Position numbers and translations under genes: made by a program. A stretch of DNA of 64,000 bases from Polynucleobacter sp. AP-Nino-20-G2. Lineage in GTDB: Bacteria; Pseudomonadota; Gammaproteobacteria; Burkholderiales; Burkholderiaceae. Position 1 is the first letter of the stretch, and each line of letters begins with the position of its first letter. The stretch lies in contig NZ_CP061313.1 of NCBI RefSeq assembly GCF_018688235.1, positions 1,347,130-1,411,129 of the forward strand. Direction: 5' to 3'. Shown here in pieces: positions 28,049 through 36,230 of the stretch. The notes below the pieces were generated by a model that saw only the letters and a list, made by a program, of their open reading frames with translations, ran no database searches and was not told where the DNA came from.

Positions 28049-28918
28049 TTGCACGCAGTCGTCTTCGCTTATCACGATGTTGGCGTCAACTGCCTTAAGG
28101 CTTTATTAAACGCTGGCATTCAAGTGGATCTCGTGATCACCCACCAAGATGATCCAAAAGAAAATGTCTGGTTTGGAAGTGTTGCCAAACTCTGCGAGGA
28201 TAAAAAAATTCCTTACATCACACCAGATGCCAATCAACTACTGGATCTCATTCCACAGATCCAACGGTTATCGCCAGACTATCTCTTTTCCTTTTATTAT
28301 CGCCATATGATTCCGGCTGAGCTTCTAGCTTGCGCCAAAATTGCTGCACTCAATATGCATGGCTCGCTTTTGCCAAAGTACCGCGGACGCGCACCGGTTA
28401 ATTGGGCCATCCTGCATGGGGAAACTGAAACCGGCGCCACCTTACACATCATGGAAGCAAAGCCCGATGCTGGCGATATTGTTGGTCAGTCTACTGTTGC
28501 GATTGGATCAAATGAAACTGCTACCCAAGTTTTTGGGAAGGTCAGCCAAGCAGCTGTCGAAGTCATGAATCAGATCTTGCCCACCCTAATTCAGGGGCAG
28601 GTACCCAGAAAACCCAATATCTTGACCAAGGGCAGCTATTTTGGCGGGCGCAAGCCTGCGGATGGGGAGATTCTGTGGAAACAGACGGCCCAACAGGTTC
28701 ACAATCTTGTTCGGGCTGTTGCACCCCCTTATCCCGGGGCTTTTACAGACTGGCAAGGTCAGCGCATGATTGTGGCCCGCACTAGCTTAGAGGGCGCCTT
28801 TCCGGCCCAACTAGATCTTCAGACCCCAGGCATCCAAGTGGTTGATAATCAGGTATTCGGCATTTGTGGCGACCAAAAAGCGGTAGCGATACTGGACTGG
28901 TTTCCGGCAAATAGCTGA
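28049..28918 (+). CDS. arnA: UDP-Ara4N formyltransferase (ArnA N-terminal half as a separate gene)
   Basis: In enterobacteria ArnA is one 660-residue protein; here the formyltransferase half stands alone with 289 residues. It begins HAVVFAYHDVG at a TTG start that directly follows the arnC stop, and carries the N10-formyl-THF transferase signature NMHGSLLPKYRGRAPVNWAI with His, and the catalytic Asp in DAGDIVG. It should formylate UDP-L-Ara4N. The dehydrogenase half follows after 58 bases as its own gene. Confidence 0.92.
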   Translation: MHAVVFAYHDVGVNCLKALLNAGIQVDLVITHQDDPKENVWFGSVAKLCEDKKIPYITPDANQLLDLIPQIQRLSPDYLFSFYYRHMIPAELLACAKIAALNMHGSLLPKYRGRAPVNWAILHGETETGATLHIMEAKPDAGDIVGQSTVAIGSNETATQVFGKVSQAAVEVMNQILPTLIQGQVPRKPNILTKGSYFGGRKPADGEILWKQTAQQVHNLVRAVAPPYPGAFTDWQGQRMIVARTSLEGAFPAQLDLQTPGIQVVDNQVFGICGDQKAVAILDWFPANS

Positions 28919-28976
28919 GCAATAAAAACGTAGCAAGTAAAAAAATACACATTAGATTAAAAACGAGGTAGTAGAG

Positions 28977-30023
28977 ATGAAAAAAGTGCTCATTCTTGGC
29001 GTAAACGGTTTTATCGGCCATCACCTTTCAAAACGCATCCTAGAAACAACCGATTGGGATGTCTATGGCATGGATATGCAAAGCGATCGTCTTGGCGATC
29101 TCATCAACCATCCACGCATGCACTTTTTTGAAGGTGATATCACCATCAATAAAGAATGGGTTGAATATCACATCCGCAAATGTGATGTCATTCTGCCTTT
29201 AGTTGCGATTGCCACTCCAGCAACTTATGTTCAGCAGCCATTAAAAGTGTTTGAGCTCGACTTTGAGGCCAATTTGCCTATCGTGCGCTCTGCCGTGAAA
29301 TACAAAAAACATTTGGTATTTCCATCCACATCCGAAGTCTATGGAATGTGTGAGGACGGTGAATTCGATCCCGCTCAATCGAATATGGTTTATGGCCCGA
29401 TTAATAAGCCACGCTGGATTTACGCATGCTCTAAGCAACTAATGGATCGCGTGATCTGGGGTTATGGCATGGAAGGTTTGCGCTTTACCCTCTTCCGCCC
29501 ATTTAACTGGATTGGTCCCGGCCTAGATAGCATCTACACGCCAAAAGAAGGTTCTTCCCGTGTAGTAACTCAGTTCTTGGGCCATATTGTTCGTGGCGAA
29601 TCAATCAACGTTGTTGATGGTGGCGCCCAAAAACGCGCCTTTACTTATGTTGATGATGGCATCGATGCTTTAATGCGCATCATCGATAACAAAGATGGTG
29701 TTGCGAATGGCAAGATTTACAACATCGGCAACCCAAAGAACAATCACTCTATTCGTGAACTCGCCAACCAGATGCTGGAGATCGCACGTAGCATTCCAGA
29801 GTACGCCAAGACTGCAAATGAAGTAAAAATTGTAGAAACTACTTCAGGCGCTTACTACGGTGAAGGCTACCAAGATGTTCAGAATCGCGTACCTGCGATT
29901 GATAACACGATGAGCGAGCTTGGCTGGAAACCAACAACCACGATGAGCGATGCACTCAAGAATATTTTTGAAGCTTATCGTCAAGACGTTGAAAAAGCAC
30001 GTCACTTGGTTGATAAAGAATAA
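28977..30023 (+). CDS. UDP-glucuronate oxidative decarboxylase (ArnA C-terminal half as a separate gene)
   Basis: The 348-residue SDR protein corresponds to residues 315-660 of E. coli ArnA, which oxidises and decarboxylates UDP-glucuronate to UDP-4-keto-arabinose. It has the nucleotide motif LGVNGFIGHHLSKRIL, the catalytic PSTSEVYGMC and YACSKQLMD (Tyr-X3-Lys), and the ArnA-specific RPFNWIGPGLDSIYT. Its ATG has a purine-rich leader. UDP-glucose dehydrogenase, needed to supply the substrate, is not in the window. Confidence 0.93.
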   Translation: MKKVLILGVNGFIGHHLSKRILETTDWDVYGMDMQSDRLGDLINHPRMHFFEGDITINKEWVEYHIRKCDVILPLVAIATPATYVQQPLKVFELDFEANLPIVRSAVKYKKHLVFPSTSEVYGMCEDGEFDPAQSNMVYGPINKPRWIYACSKQLMDRVIWGYGMEGLRFTLFRPFNWIGPGLDSIYTPKEGSSRVVTQFLGHIVRGESINVVDGGAQKRAFTYVDDGIDALMRIIDNKDGVANGKIYNIGNPKNNHSIRELANQMLEIARSIPEYAKTANEVKIVETTSGAYYGEGYQDVQNRVPAIDNTMSELGWKPTTTMSDALKNIFEAYRQDVEKARHLVDKE

Positions 30024-30035
30024 GCTCAGAGGTTC

Positions 30036-30953
30036 ATGGCAAAAATTGCACTCAAGGTAGACGTAGATACCTTACGCGGCACTAAAGAGGGCGTTCCGAA
30101 TCTAGCGCGCACCCTCGAGCGCTTCGGCCTCAAAGCCACTTTCTTATTTAGCCTGGGGCCCGACCATACCGGTTGGGCATTGAAGCGGGTATTTCGCCCA
30201 GGTTTTCTGAAGAAGGTCAGTCGCACTTCCGTAGTAGAGCATTACGGCATCAAAACACTTCTCTATGGCGTACTTCTGCCAGGGCCCGATATCGGCAAAC
30301 AAGCAGCTGGTGAAATGCGCGCGATTGATGCAGCCGGCCATGAAACTGGAATTCACACCTGGGATCACGTGGCTTGGCAGGACGCAGTACGCCATCGTGA
30401 TGCGCAGTGGACAAAAGTGCAGATGCAAAAAAGTTGGGATCGTTTTATTGAGATCTTTGGTCATCCACCGGTAACGTATGGCGCCGCTGGATGGCAAATG
30501 AATGAAGCTGCTTTTGAGCAACTTGATCAATGGGGCATCAAATACTCATCCGACGGCAGAGCAGTACCCAACCTGATGCCCTATCGCCTTGCGCTACCCT
30601 CTGGAACTGCGAAACACGTCCAATACCCAACGACCTTGCCCACTTTTGATGAGTTGATTGGGATTGATGATGCAGATGAATTCGGTGTAGTGAAAAAGCT
30701 GCTGGAAATTACTCAAAGCAATCCCAATGACCAGGTATTTACTTTGCATGCGGAACTGGAAGGTCAGAAACTGCTCCCAGCTTTTGAACAACTACTAGCT
30801 GGTTGGCTCAATCAGGGTCATGACTTGGTTACCATGGGTGAGCTCCACAAATCTTGGGAAGCAACGAAGCAACTCGATAAAATAGACGTACAGCCGGTCA
30901 CTTGGGGGGAAATCCCTAACCGTAGTGGCGAGCTCATTCTGCAAACAGTCTAG
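30036..30953 (+). CDS. arnD: Undecaprenyl-P-Ara4FN deformylase (ArnD)
   Basis: ArnD removes the formyl group from lipid-linked Ara4FN, making transfer one-way. The 305-residue polysaccharide-deacetylase-fold protein begins IALKVDVDTLRGTKEGVPNL with the metal-binding Asp residues, has ETGIHTWDHVAWQD with conserved His residues, and TYGAAGWQMNEAAF. Length is close to E. coli ArnD (296). It starts 12 bases after the ArnA dehydrogenase half and ends the cluster; arnE/arnF flippase genes do not follow. Confidence 0.93.
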   Translation: MAKIALKVDVDTLRGTKEGVPNLARTLERFGLKATFLFSLGPDHTGWALKRVFRPGFLKKVSRTSVVEHYGIKTLLYGVLLPGPDIGKQAAGEMRAIDAAGHETGIHTWDHVAWQDAVRHRDAQWTKVQMQKSWDRFIEIFGHPPVTYGAAGWQMNEAAFEQLDQWGIKYSSDGRAVPNLMPYRLALPSGTAKHVQYPTTLPTFDELIGIDDADEFGVVKKLLEITQSNPNDQVFTLHAELEGQKLLPAFEQLLAGWLNQGHDLVTMGELHKSWEATKQLDKIDVQPVTWGEIPNRSGELILQTV

Positions 30954-31009
30954 CTAGCAAGCAATAATCAGTAGAAAATATAAAAACCAATTTAATAAGC
31001 GAGATCATC

Positions 31010-31477
31010 ATGACAGTAGAAATTGGCAAACCAATGCCCAAGTGCGCAATACCAGCCACTTCCGGACTGACCTTCACACCAGAATCAGCTAAAGGTAAAA
31101 AATTGGTCATTTACTTTTACCCCAAAGATATGACTCCAGGATGCACGGCGGAATCGGGTGAGTTTAGAGACAATATCGATGCTTTTACTAAAGCTAATAC
31201 GCTGATTGTTGGTGTATCGAGAGACACCCTTAAATCCCATGACAACTTCCGTAGCAAACTAGAGTTGCCGTTTGAACTAGTTGCGGACACTGAAGAAACG
31301 CTTTGCCAGCTTTTTGGCGTCATGAAGATGAAGAATATGTATGGCAAACAGGTTCGTGGCGTAGAGCGCAGCACCTTCCTTTTTGACTCGGAAGGAAAAC
31401 TGGTCAAAGAGTGGCGCGGCCTTAAGGTCCCAGGTCATGTGACAGAGGTATTACAAGCAGCCCAGGCCATTAAATAA
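31010..31477 (+). CDS. bcp: Thioredoxin-dependent peroxiredoxin, BCP/PrxQ type
   Basis: The 155-residue peroxiredoxin reduces hydrogen and lipid peroxides. The peroxidatic cysteine is Cys45 in DMTPGCTAESGEFRD. The resolving cysteine found at position 50 in E. coli BCP is glycine here, so a different resolving residue or a one-cysteine mechanism is expected. The remaining motif GVSRDTLKSHDNF and the C-terminal ERSTFLFDSEGKL fit the family. It stands alone, 56 bases after arnD. Confidence 0.95.
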   Translation: MTVEIGKPMPKCAIPATSGLTFTPESAKGKKLVIYFYPKDMTPGCTAESGEFRDNIDAFTKANTLIVGVSRDTLKSHDNFRSKLELPFELVADTEETLCQLFGVMKMKNMYGKQVRGVERSTFLFDSEGKLVKEWRGLKVPGHVTEVLQAAQAIK

Positions 31478-31540
31478 TTTTTAAATGAATTTAATCTGGG
31501 GTACTTGCAAAGCCAAAAATTTGGGGTAAAGTGAAGTTAT

Positions 31541-31702
31541 ATGCACCGTAAACGACGGGAAAGTCTGATCATCCGTTTGACTCAGCAGCCTGATTATTTC
31601 AAAACAGGCTTGGCGAACAGCCTCCATCGTTTTGTAGCGCTTTTTACAGCTAGTTTCGTTATGAACCGTCAATGCAACCCGCTTGACGGTTTTTTCTTTT
31701 AG
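31541..31702 (+). other. Possible 53-codon leader ORF in front of the PhoH gene
   Basis: ATG 31541 opens a frame of 53 codons (basic start MHRKRRESLIIRL) closing at TAG 31700-31702, a stop that overlaps the AGGAGAG ribosome binding site of the next gene. The last 13 codons run through the intrinsic terminator. A weak promoter (TTGCAA 31505-31510, 16 bases, TAAAGT 31527-31532) lies just upstream. An open frame of this size can arise by chance (roughly one in ten), and its Phe-rich end simply reflects the U tract. Translation is not shown. Confidence 0.3.
31664..31700 (+). terminator. Intrinsic terminator within the PhoH-gene leader
   Basis: AACCGTCAA (31664-31672) and TTGACGGTT (31683-31691) form a 9-bp perfect stem followed by TTTTCTTTT. 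The terminator ends at the base before the AGGAGAG of the downstream gene. It could end bcp transcription, end a small RNA, or act as an attenuator. Confidence 0.8.
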
Positions 31703-31712
31703 GAGAGTCTGC

Positions 31713-33380
31713 ATGCCATTGCCCCCAATCCCAACTCAAATTGCCGGCCAAGTACAAATTAGCAGCAAGGACACTCCCAATTTAAAGAAACGTCCCGCCC
31801 CAGCAAAACCTGTTGTGATGGAAAGTCATGTCCCAGATTGGGCTAGCGATACCGAAGAGGATCTCTCTGCCGCCGAAGTAGCACTTGAAAAAATTAAAGG
31901 TGATCACCGCCCTGTTCGCTGTGACCGCAACGAAAATAAAGCATCAGCTGTTCCAGAAAAACCAAAACGCATTATTCGCACTGGCCCTCCGAGTCTCTTC
32001 GTGCTAGATACCAATGTTCTGATGCACGATCCAAGCTCCCTATTCCGCTTCTCTGAGCATGACCTATTCTTGCCGATGACGACTCTAGAGGAGTTGGATA
32101 ATCACAAGAAAGGTATGACTGAGGTTGCGCGGAATGCTCGTACCGTCAGTCGCTCATTAGATCAATTGGTGGCCGGTACAAGCGGCACATTGGATGAAGG
32201 TATTCCGCTCAATAAATTAGGTAATCAAGATGTTTCTGGTCGACTATTTTTTCAAACCAAATTAACTACCCAAGCACTGCCAGAGGGCTTGCCTGAGGGC
32301 AAAGGTGACAACCTGATTCTTGCGGTCGTTAGCGAGCTACAAAAGACCCGTAAAGGCCAAGAAGTTGTATTGGTATCCAAAGATATCAATATGCGCATCA
32401 AGGCCCGTGCCTTAGGTTTACCTGCTGAAGATTATTTCAATGACCAGGTGCTAGAAGACCGCGATCTCATGTACTCTGGCGTTATGGCGCTGCCTGCTGA
32501 CTTTTGGCCAAAGCATGGCAAAGGGATGGAAAGTTGGGCTGATGGCAAGTCTGGAACGATGTTCTATAGAGTGACAGGCCCTTCAGTGCCAAGCATGTTG
32601 GTGAACGAATTCGTCTATCAAGAAAATCCTGATGGCTCAACACCCTTCTATGCTCAAGTAAAAGAAATTAATGGTAAGACCGCTCTCTTGCAAACACTAC
32701 GGGATTTCTCGCACCAAAAAAATAATGTATGGAGTGTGACCGCCCGCAACCGCGAACAGAACTTCGCCATGAATCTCCTCATGAATCCTGATGTGGACTT
32801 CATTACTCTATTAGGTCAAGCCGGCACCGGCAAGACCCTTCTCGCATTGGCAGCAGGATTAGAGCAGGTGTTAGATAGCAAGCGCTATAACGAAATCATC
32901 ATCACGCGCGCCACAGTGCCTGTGGGCGAAGACATTGGCTTCTTGCCAGGCACTGAAGAAGAGAAAATGCAACCTTGGATGGGAGCGTTTGATGACAACC
33001 TTGAGGTGCTTCATCGCAATGAAGACAATGCTGGAGAATGGGGTCGCGCTGCCACCCAAGAATTAATTCGTTCACGGATTAAAGTAAAGAGCATGAATTT
33101 CATGCGCGGCAGAACGTTTGTAAGCAAATTCGTCATTATTGATGAGGCGCAAAACTTAACTCCAAAGCAAATGAAAACCTTAGTGACGCGTGCAGGACCA
33201 GGGACCAAAATTGTATGTCTAGGCAATATCGCGCAAATTGATACGCCTTACTTAACCGAAGGTTCATCAGGCCTAACCTATGTCGTCGATCGCTTCAAAG
33301 GCTGGCGTCACGGCGGTCATGTCACTCTCGCACGTGGAGAGCGCTCACGTCTTGCGGATCATGCTGCTGACGCACTCTAA
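31713..33380 (+). CDS. PIN-PhoH family ATPase/RNase-like protein
   Basis: I start at ATG 31713, preceded by AGGAGAG; an upstream TTG at 31683 would lie inside the terminator. The 555-residue protein has an N-terminal PIN nuclease domain (LFVLDTNVLMHDPSSLFRF near residue 98, acidic residues conserved) and a C-terminal PhoH ATPase domain with Walker A LGQAGTGKTLLA and Walker B FVIIDEAQNLT. Such YlaK-type fusions are thought to be RNA helicase/nucleases or toxin-antitoxin derivatives; the exact role is unknown. A long Lys/Pro-rich leader of about 80 residues precedes the PIN domain. The NlpC/P60 gene overlaps its 3' end by 20 bases. Confidence 0.9.
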   Translation: MPLPPIPTQIAGQVQISSKDTPNLKKRPAPAKPVVMESHVPDWASDTEEDLSAAEVALEKIKGDHRPVRCDRNENKASAVPEKPKRIIRTGPPSLFVLDTNVLMHDPSSLFRFSEHDLFLPMTTLEELDNHKKGMTEVARNARTVSRSLDQLVAGTSGTLDEGIPLNKLGNQDVSGRLFFQTKLTTQALPEGLPEGKGDNLILAVVSELQKTRKGQEVVLVSKDINMRIKARALGLPAEDYFNDQVLEDRDLMYSGVMALPADFWPKHGKGMESWADGKSGTMFYRVTGPSVPSMLVNEFVYQENPDGSTPFYAQVKEINGKTALLQTLRDFSHQKNNVWSVTARNREQNFAMNLLMNPDVDFITLLGQAGTGKTLLALAAGLEQVLDSKRYNEIIITRATVPVGEDIGFLPGTEEEKMQPWMGAFDDNLEVLHRNEDNAGEWGRAATQELIRSRIKVKSMNFMRGRTFVSKFVIIDEAQNLTPKQMKTLVTRAGPGTKIVCLGNIAQIDTPYLTEGSSGLTYVVDRFKGWRHGGHVTLARGERSRLADHAADAL

Positions 33381-33906
33381 GCAACCTCTCTCATGCCGCA
33401 CTCTCATAGGGTGCGGCATTATTATTTGCGCCCTACTTACGCTGTCGGGCTGCAGTACCTTTAGCACTCGATCAAACGCAGCTAAAGTCGCTCAATTTAA
33501 ACAGGACACTAGCGTTGGGACTGAAGATATATCCATTGCTGCCGTAGGTCTTGTTGGCGTTCCCTACCGCTATGGTGGCAACACTCCCAAGGGCGGTTTC
33601 GATTGCAGCGGACTTATTAACTACGTATATTCCAAATCAGCCAATATCAAATTACCGCGCACCATCCAAGAGATGAGCGGCAAAGGTCAAAGCGTAGATA
33701 ACCAGCCACCCGCACCTGGAGATCTAGTCTTTTTTAATACGACTGGTGAAAAATATTCCCACGCTGGAATCTACGTGGGGCAAGGAAGATTTGTGCATGC
33801 CCCAAGCGCCGGTGGAACCGTGCGCCTGGAGTACATCGCTACACCCTACTGGGCAGCTAGATTTACTGAGGCAAGAAGACTAACTTCAGCAACTACGCAG
33901 AACTAG
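33361..33906 (+). CDS. NlpC/P60 family lipoprotein peptidase
   Basis: Starting at ATG 33361 gives 181 residues with a lipoprotein signal: a basic segment, the hydrophobic stretch LIGCGIIICALLTLSGC and a lipobox LSGC. A longer in-frame start at 33280 would spoil the signal. The C-terminal C40 peptidase domain has the nucleophile in GGFDCSGLINYVY, the His in YSHAGIYVG and FVHAPSAGG. Such proteins cut D,L-peptide bonds in peptidoglycan stems at the outer membrane. It overlaps the PhoH gene by 20 bases and ends directly against the convergent gene at 33907. Confidence 0.9.
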   Translation: MLLTHSKQPLSCRTLIGCGIIICALLTLSGCSTFSTRSNAAKVAQFKQDTSVGTEDISIAAVGLVGVPYRYGGNTPKGGFDCSGLINYVYSKSANIKLPRTIQEMSGKGQSVDNQPPAPGDLVFFNTTGEKYSHAGIYVGQGRFVHAPSAGGTVRLEYIATPYWAARFTEARRLTSATTQN

Positions 33907-34227
33907 TTACAGACCAACTGTGTAGGTAGCCATTACTGTAGTTGAGGTAAGAGCTTGATAAGCCTCTTGACAAGTGCCGTTGACAATATTGACGGTGACA
34001 TTATTTCCAACGGTAGTTGTATTCTGAGCAGTAATTACACCAGCAGTTGCCACTGGGGTAATACCTGAATTACAAGAAACAGTCTGGGAAGAGCCGTTTG
34101 GTGTGTTTGGCGTATAGCTGTTAAAACCACCCGCCGCCACTGCCGATGCTACATTGGGGGTTAAGATAAAGGCGCCCGCCAAAATAAAAGGGGCCGAATG
34201 TTGGGATAATTTTTGTATCAATTTCAT
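33907..34227 (-). CDS. Small secreted protein of unknown function
   Basis: The 106-residue product has a typical signal peptide (KLIQKLSQHSAPFILAGAFILTPNVASA, cleavage after ASA at 29) and a mature part of about 77 residues rich in Thr, Asn, Val and Gly, with two cysteines (SCNSG and GTCQEAY) likely to form one disulfide. I do not recognise a family; the composition suggests a beta-rich surface or pilin-like protein, but that is a guess. No good ribosome binding site is visible. Its stop directly abuts that of the NlpC/P60 gene. Confidence 0.6.
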   Translation of the reverse strand: MKLIQKLSQHSAPFILAGAFILTPNVASAVAAGGFNSYTPNTPNGSSQTVSCNSGITPVATAGVITAQNTTTVGNNVTVNIVNGTCQEAYQALTSTTVMATYTVGL

Positions 34228-34413
34228 AGCTTTAAACTGAAATGGGTCAGATAAGATGGCTTAGAAAGCTCGTGTATGGGAATACTAGTTATGATAATTA
34301 GCTATAAAGTGAATATCTATTAACCCTAAAGCCAATACCCTTAGACTTACTTATTGGAAATAATGAATTACAGTCTATAAATTGATTGAATTCCAACCAA
34401 AGGAGAAGTTCGC
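34228..34413. promoter_or_regulatory. AT-rich divergent promoter gap
   Basis: This 186-base spacer separates two divergent small secreted-protein genes. It is AT-rich with several TATAAT-like hexamers and a strong ribosome binding site AAAGGAGAAG at its right end for the plus-strand gene. I see no clear operator. Confidence 0.4.
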
Positions 34414-34677
34414 ATGAAGAAAATCATCATCGCCTTAAGTATTGCACTCAGTTTTGCGCTTCCTTCTTACGCCTTTGCGGATCAAGCCGCTTGCGAAGCA
34501 AAAGCTGTCAGTAAAGATGGTAAGCCGCTGCATGGTGCCGCTAAAGATGCCTCTATTAAAAAGTGTATGGGTAGCGCCGTTGATTCTGGTTGCGAAGCCA
34601 AGGCAGTTAGCAAAGATGGCAAGCCCCTGTATGGCGCTGCTAAAGCGGCTTCTATTAAGAAGTGTGAAGGCAAGTAA
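34414..34677 (+). CDS. Small secreted protein with two PsiF-like Cys repeats
   Basis: The 87-residue protein has a signal peptide (cleavage probably after AFA near residue 22) and two near-identical 26-27-residue repeats of the form CEAKAVSKDGKPL-x-GAAK-x-ASIKKC, each bounded by two cysteines. The Cys-(Leu)-x-Gly-x-Ala-x-x-Cys arrangement resembles the PsiF repeat of E. coli, a periplasmic phosphate-starvation protein of unknown role. A strong site AGGAGA precedes the ATG and a terminator follows, so it is an independent, probably well-expressed unit. Confidence 0.78.
   Translation: MKKIIIALSIALSFALPSYAFADQAACEAKAVSKDGKPLHGAAKDASIKKCMGSAVDSGCEAKAVSKDGKPLYGAAKAASIKKCEGK
34442..34673 (+). repeat. 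Two-copy internal repeat in the PsiF-like gene
   Basis: The coding segments for the two Cys-bounded repeats begin near 34490 and 34590. They are similar at DNA level as well as protein level (for example GGTAAGCCGCTGCATGG and GGCAAGCCCCTGTATGG), suggesting a fairly recent internal duplication. Confidence 0.6.
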
Positions 34678-34695
34678 GATCGATACCTTTAGTTA

Positions 34696-34722
34696 AAAAT
34701 GCCTCGCATTGCGAGGCATTTT
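34696..34722 (+). terminator. Terminator of the PsiF-like gene
   Basis: AAAATGCCTCGC and GCGAGGCATTTT form a 12-bp perfect stem with the loop ATT, followed by CTTATTT. It lies 18 bases after the stop codon. Being symmetric it may also act on dnaB transcription from the other side. Confidence 0.88.
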
Positions 34723-34766
34723 CTTATTTGGACTTCTTGTATTGAAGTGTCATTTTCTAGATAGCT

Positions 34767-36206
34767 CTAGAACGGTTCATACCCACCGGATGAGTAGCCA
34801 ACCGAACCCATGGCCAGGTTATCAAACTTGGTATATGGACCTTGCCAGCTTAAGCGAACAGTTCCAATGGGGCCATTACGCTGCTTACCTACAATAATCT
34901 CTGCCACACCCTTATCGGTAGTTGTATCCGGGTGATACACCTCATCGCGATAGATGAACATAATTAAGTCGGCATCTTGCTCGATCGCACCTGACTCACG
35001 CAAGTCAGACATGATTGGACGCTTATTAGGGCGTTGCTCAAGACCACGATTTAACTGGGAGAGTGCAACCACTGGACATTGCAATTCTTTTGCAAGCGAC
35101 TTCAAAGAGCGTGAGATCTCAGAGATCTCCGTAGCACGGTTCTCAGAGCCAGAGCCACTCATCAGCTGCAAGTAATCAATCACAACCAGTCCAAGAGTGC
35201 CTCCAAAGTTACGGGCAATACGGCGCGCACGAGCGCGCAATTCGAGACTTGAAAGCGCACCAGTCTCATCAATCAAAATTTGGGTATTACTTAAACGGGC
35301 AATCGCATCAGTAACGCGCGGCCATTCATCGTCCTGCAATTTACCGGTACGCATACGGCCTTGATCAACGCGCCCTACTGAGCCCAATAAACGCGCCGCT
35401 AATTGCTCACCCGACATCTCCATAGAGAAGACTACGACTGGCAATCCTTCCGCCAACGCTACGTTCTCAGCGATATTCAAGGCGAATGCCGTCTTACCCA
35501 TCGATGGACGGCCAGCCACAATCACTAAGTCGCCTTTTTGCAAACCACTGGTTTGCTTATCCAGATCAATGAAGCCAGTCGCAATACCGGTGATGTCACT
35601 TCCGCCCTGGCGGTTATAGAGCTCATCAATACGAGCAACCACAGTACGAAGCAAAGGTTCAATCTCTAGATAGTCAGCCTTACGACTACCCTCTTCACCA
35701 ATTTGCAAAATACGAGATTCAGCCTCATCAAGAAGCGTTCTTACGGAACGGCCTTCAGGAACAAAAGCAGAATTAACAATATTGTCAGATACCTCAATCA
35801 GGCGACGCAAAATACTGCGATCACGAACAATGTCAGCATAGCCTTTGATGTTCGCGGCACTTGGAGTGCTTTGCGCTAAGGAGTTAAGGTAATCAATACC
35901 AACTAAATCACCACCCTGTTCAGACTTCACAGCCTCATGAACAGTAATGACGTCAGCGGGATGATTGTCGCCAACTAAACGCTGAATGACCTTGTAGATC
36001 AAAGCATGTTCAGGGCGATAGAAATCTTTATCGGTTAACACACCACCCAGGCGATCCCAGGCTGCGTTATCGATCAGTAGACCGCCGAGCAAAGATTGCT
36101 CGGCTTCTACAGAATGTGGCGGTACTTTTAAGGCCTGCACGACTGCATCCCCAGAACCCGTCATGCCAGGATTTGACATTAGGGGGCGTGAGCGGGATTC
36201 AGCCAT
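34767..36206 (-). CDS. dnaB: Replicative DNA helicase
   Basis: DnaB is the hexameric helicase that unwinds the replication fork. The 479-residue protein has the N-terminal primase-interacting domain (beginning KVPPHSVEAEQSLLGGLL) and RecA-like C-terminal domain with Walker A GRPSMGKTAFAL, LVVIDYLQLM and SRSLKSLAKEL. No intein is present. It ends the rpsF-priB-rpsR-rplI-dnaB run, 24 bases after rplI. Confidence 0.98.
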   Translation of the reverse strand: MAESRSRPLMSNPGMTGSGDAVVQALKVPPHSVEAEQSLLGGLLIDNAAWDRLGGVLTDKDFYRPEHALIYKVIQRLVGDNHPADVITVHEAVKSEQGGDLVGIDYLNSLAQSTPSAANIKGYADIVRDRSILRRLIEVSDNIVNSAFVPEGRSVRTLLDEAESRILQIGEEGSRKADYLEIEPLLRTVVARIDELYNRQGGSDITGIATGFIDLDKQTSGLQKGDLVIVAGRPSMGKTAFALNIAENVALAEGLPVVVFSMEMSGEQLAARLLGSVGRVDQGRMRTGKLQDDEWPRVTDAIARLSNTQILIDETGALSSLELRARARRIARNFGGTLGLVVIDYLQLMSGSGSENRATEISEISRSLKSLAKELQCPVVALSQLNRGLEQRPNKRPIMSDLRESGAIEQDADLIMFIYRDEVYHPDTTTDKGVAEIIVGKQRNGPIGTVRLSWQGPYTKFDNLAMGSVGYSSGGYEPF

Positions 36207-36230
36207 GAGGCTAGCCTACAGTTCTAAAAC

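Noticed and set aside
31539..31695. 6S RNA or tmRNA in the bcp-PhoH gap
   Set aside because: The ends are not mutually complementary as in 6S RNA, and there is no tRNA-like acceptor or tag frame for tmRNA.
33280..33360. Longer start for the NlpC/P60 lipoprotein
   Set aside because: It would bury the lipoprotein signal 27 residues into the protein and overlap the PhoH gene by about 100 bases.
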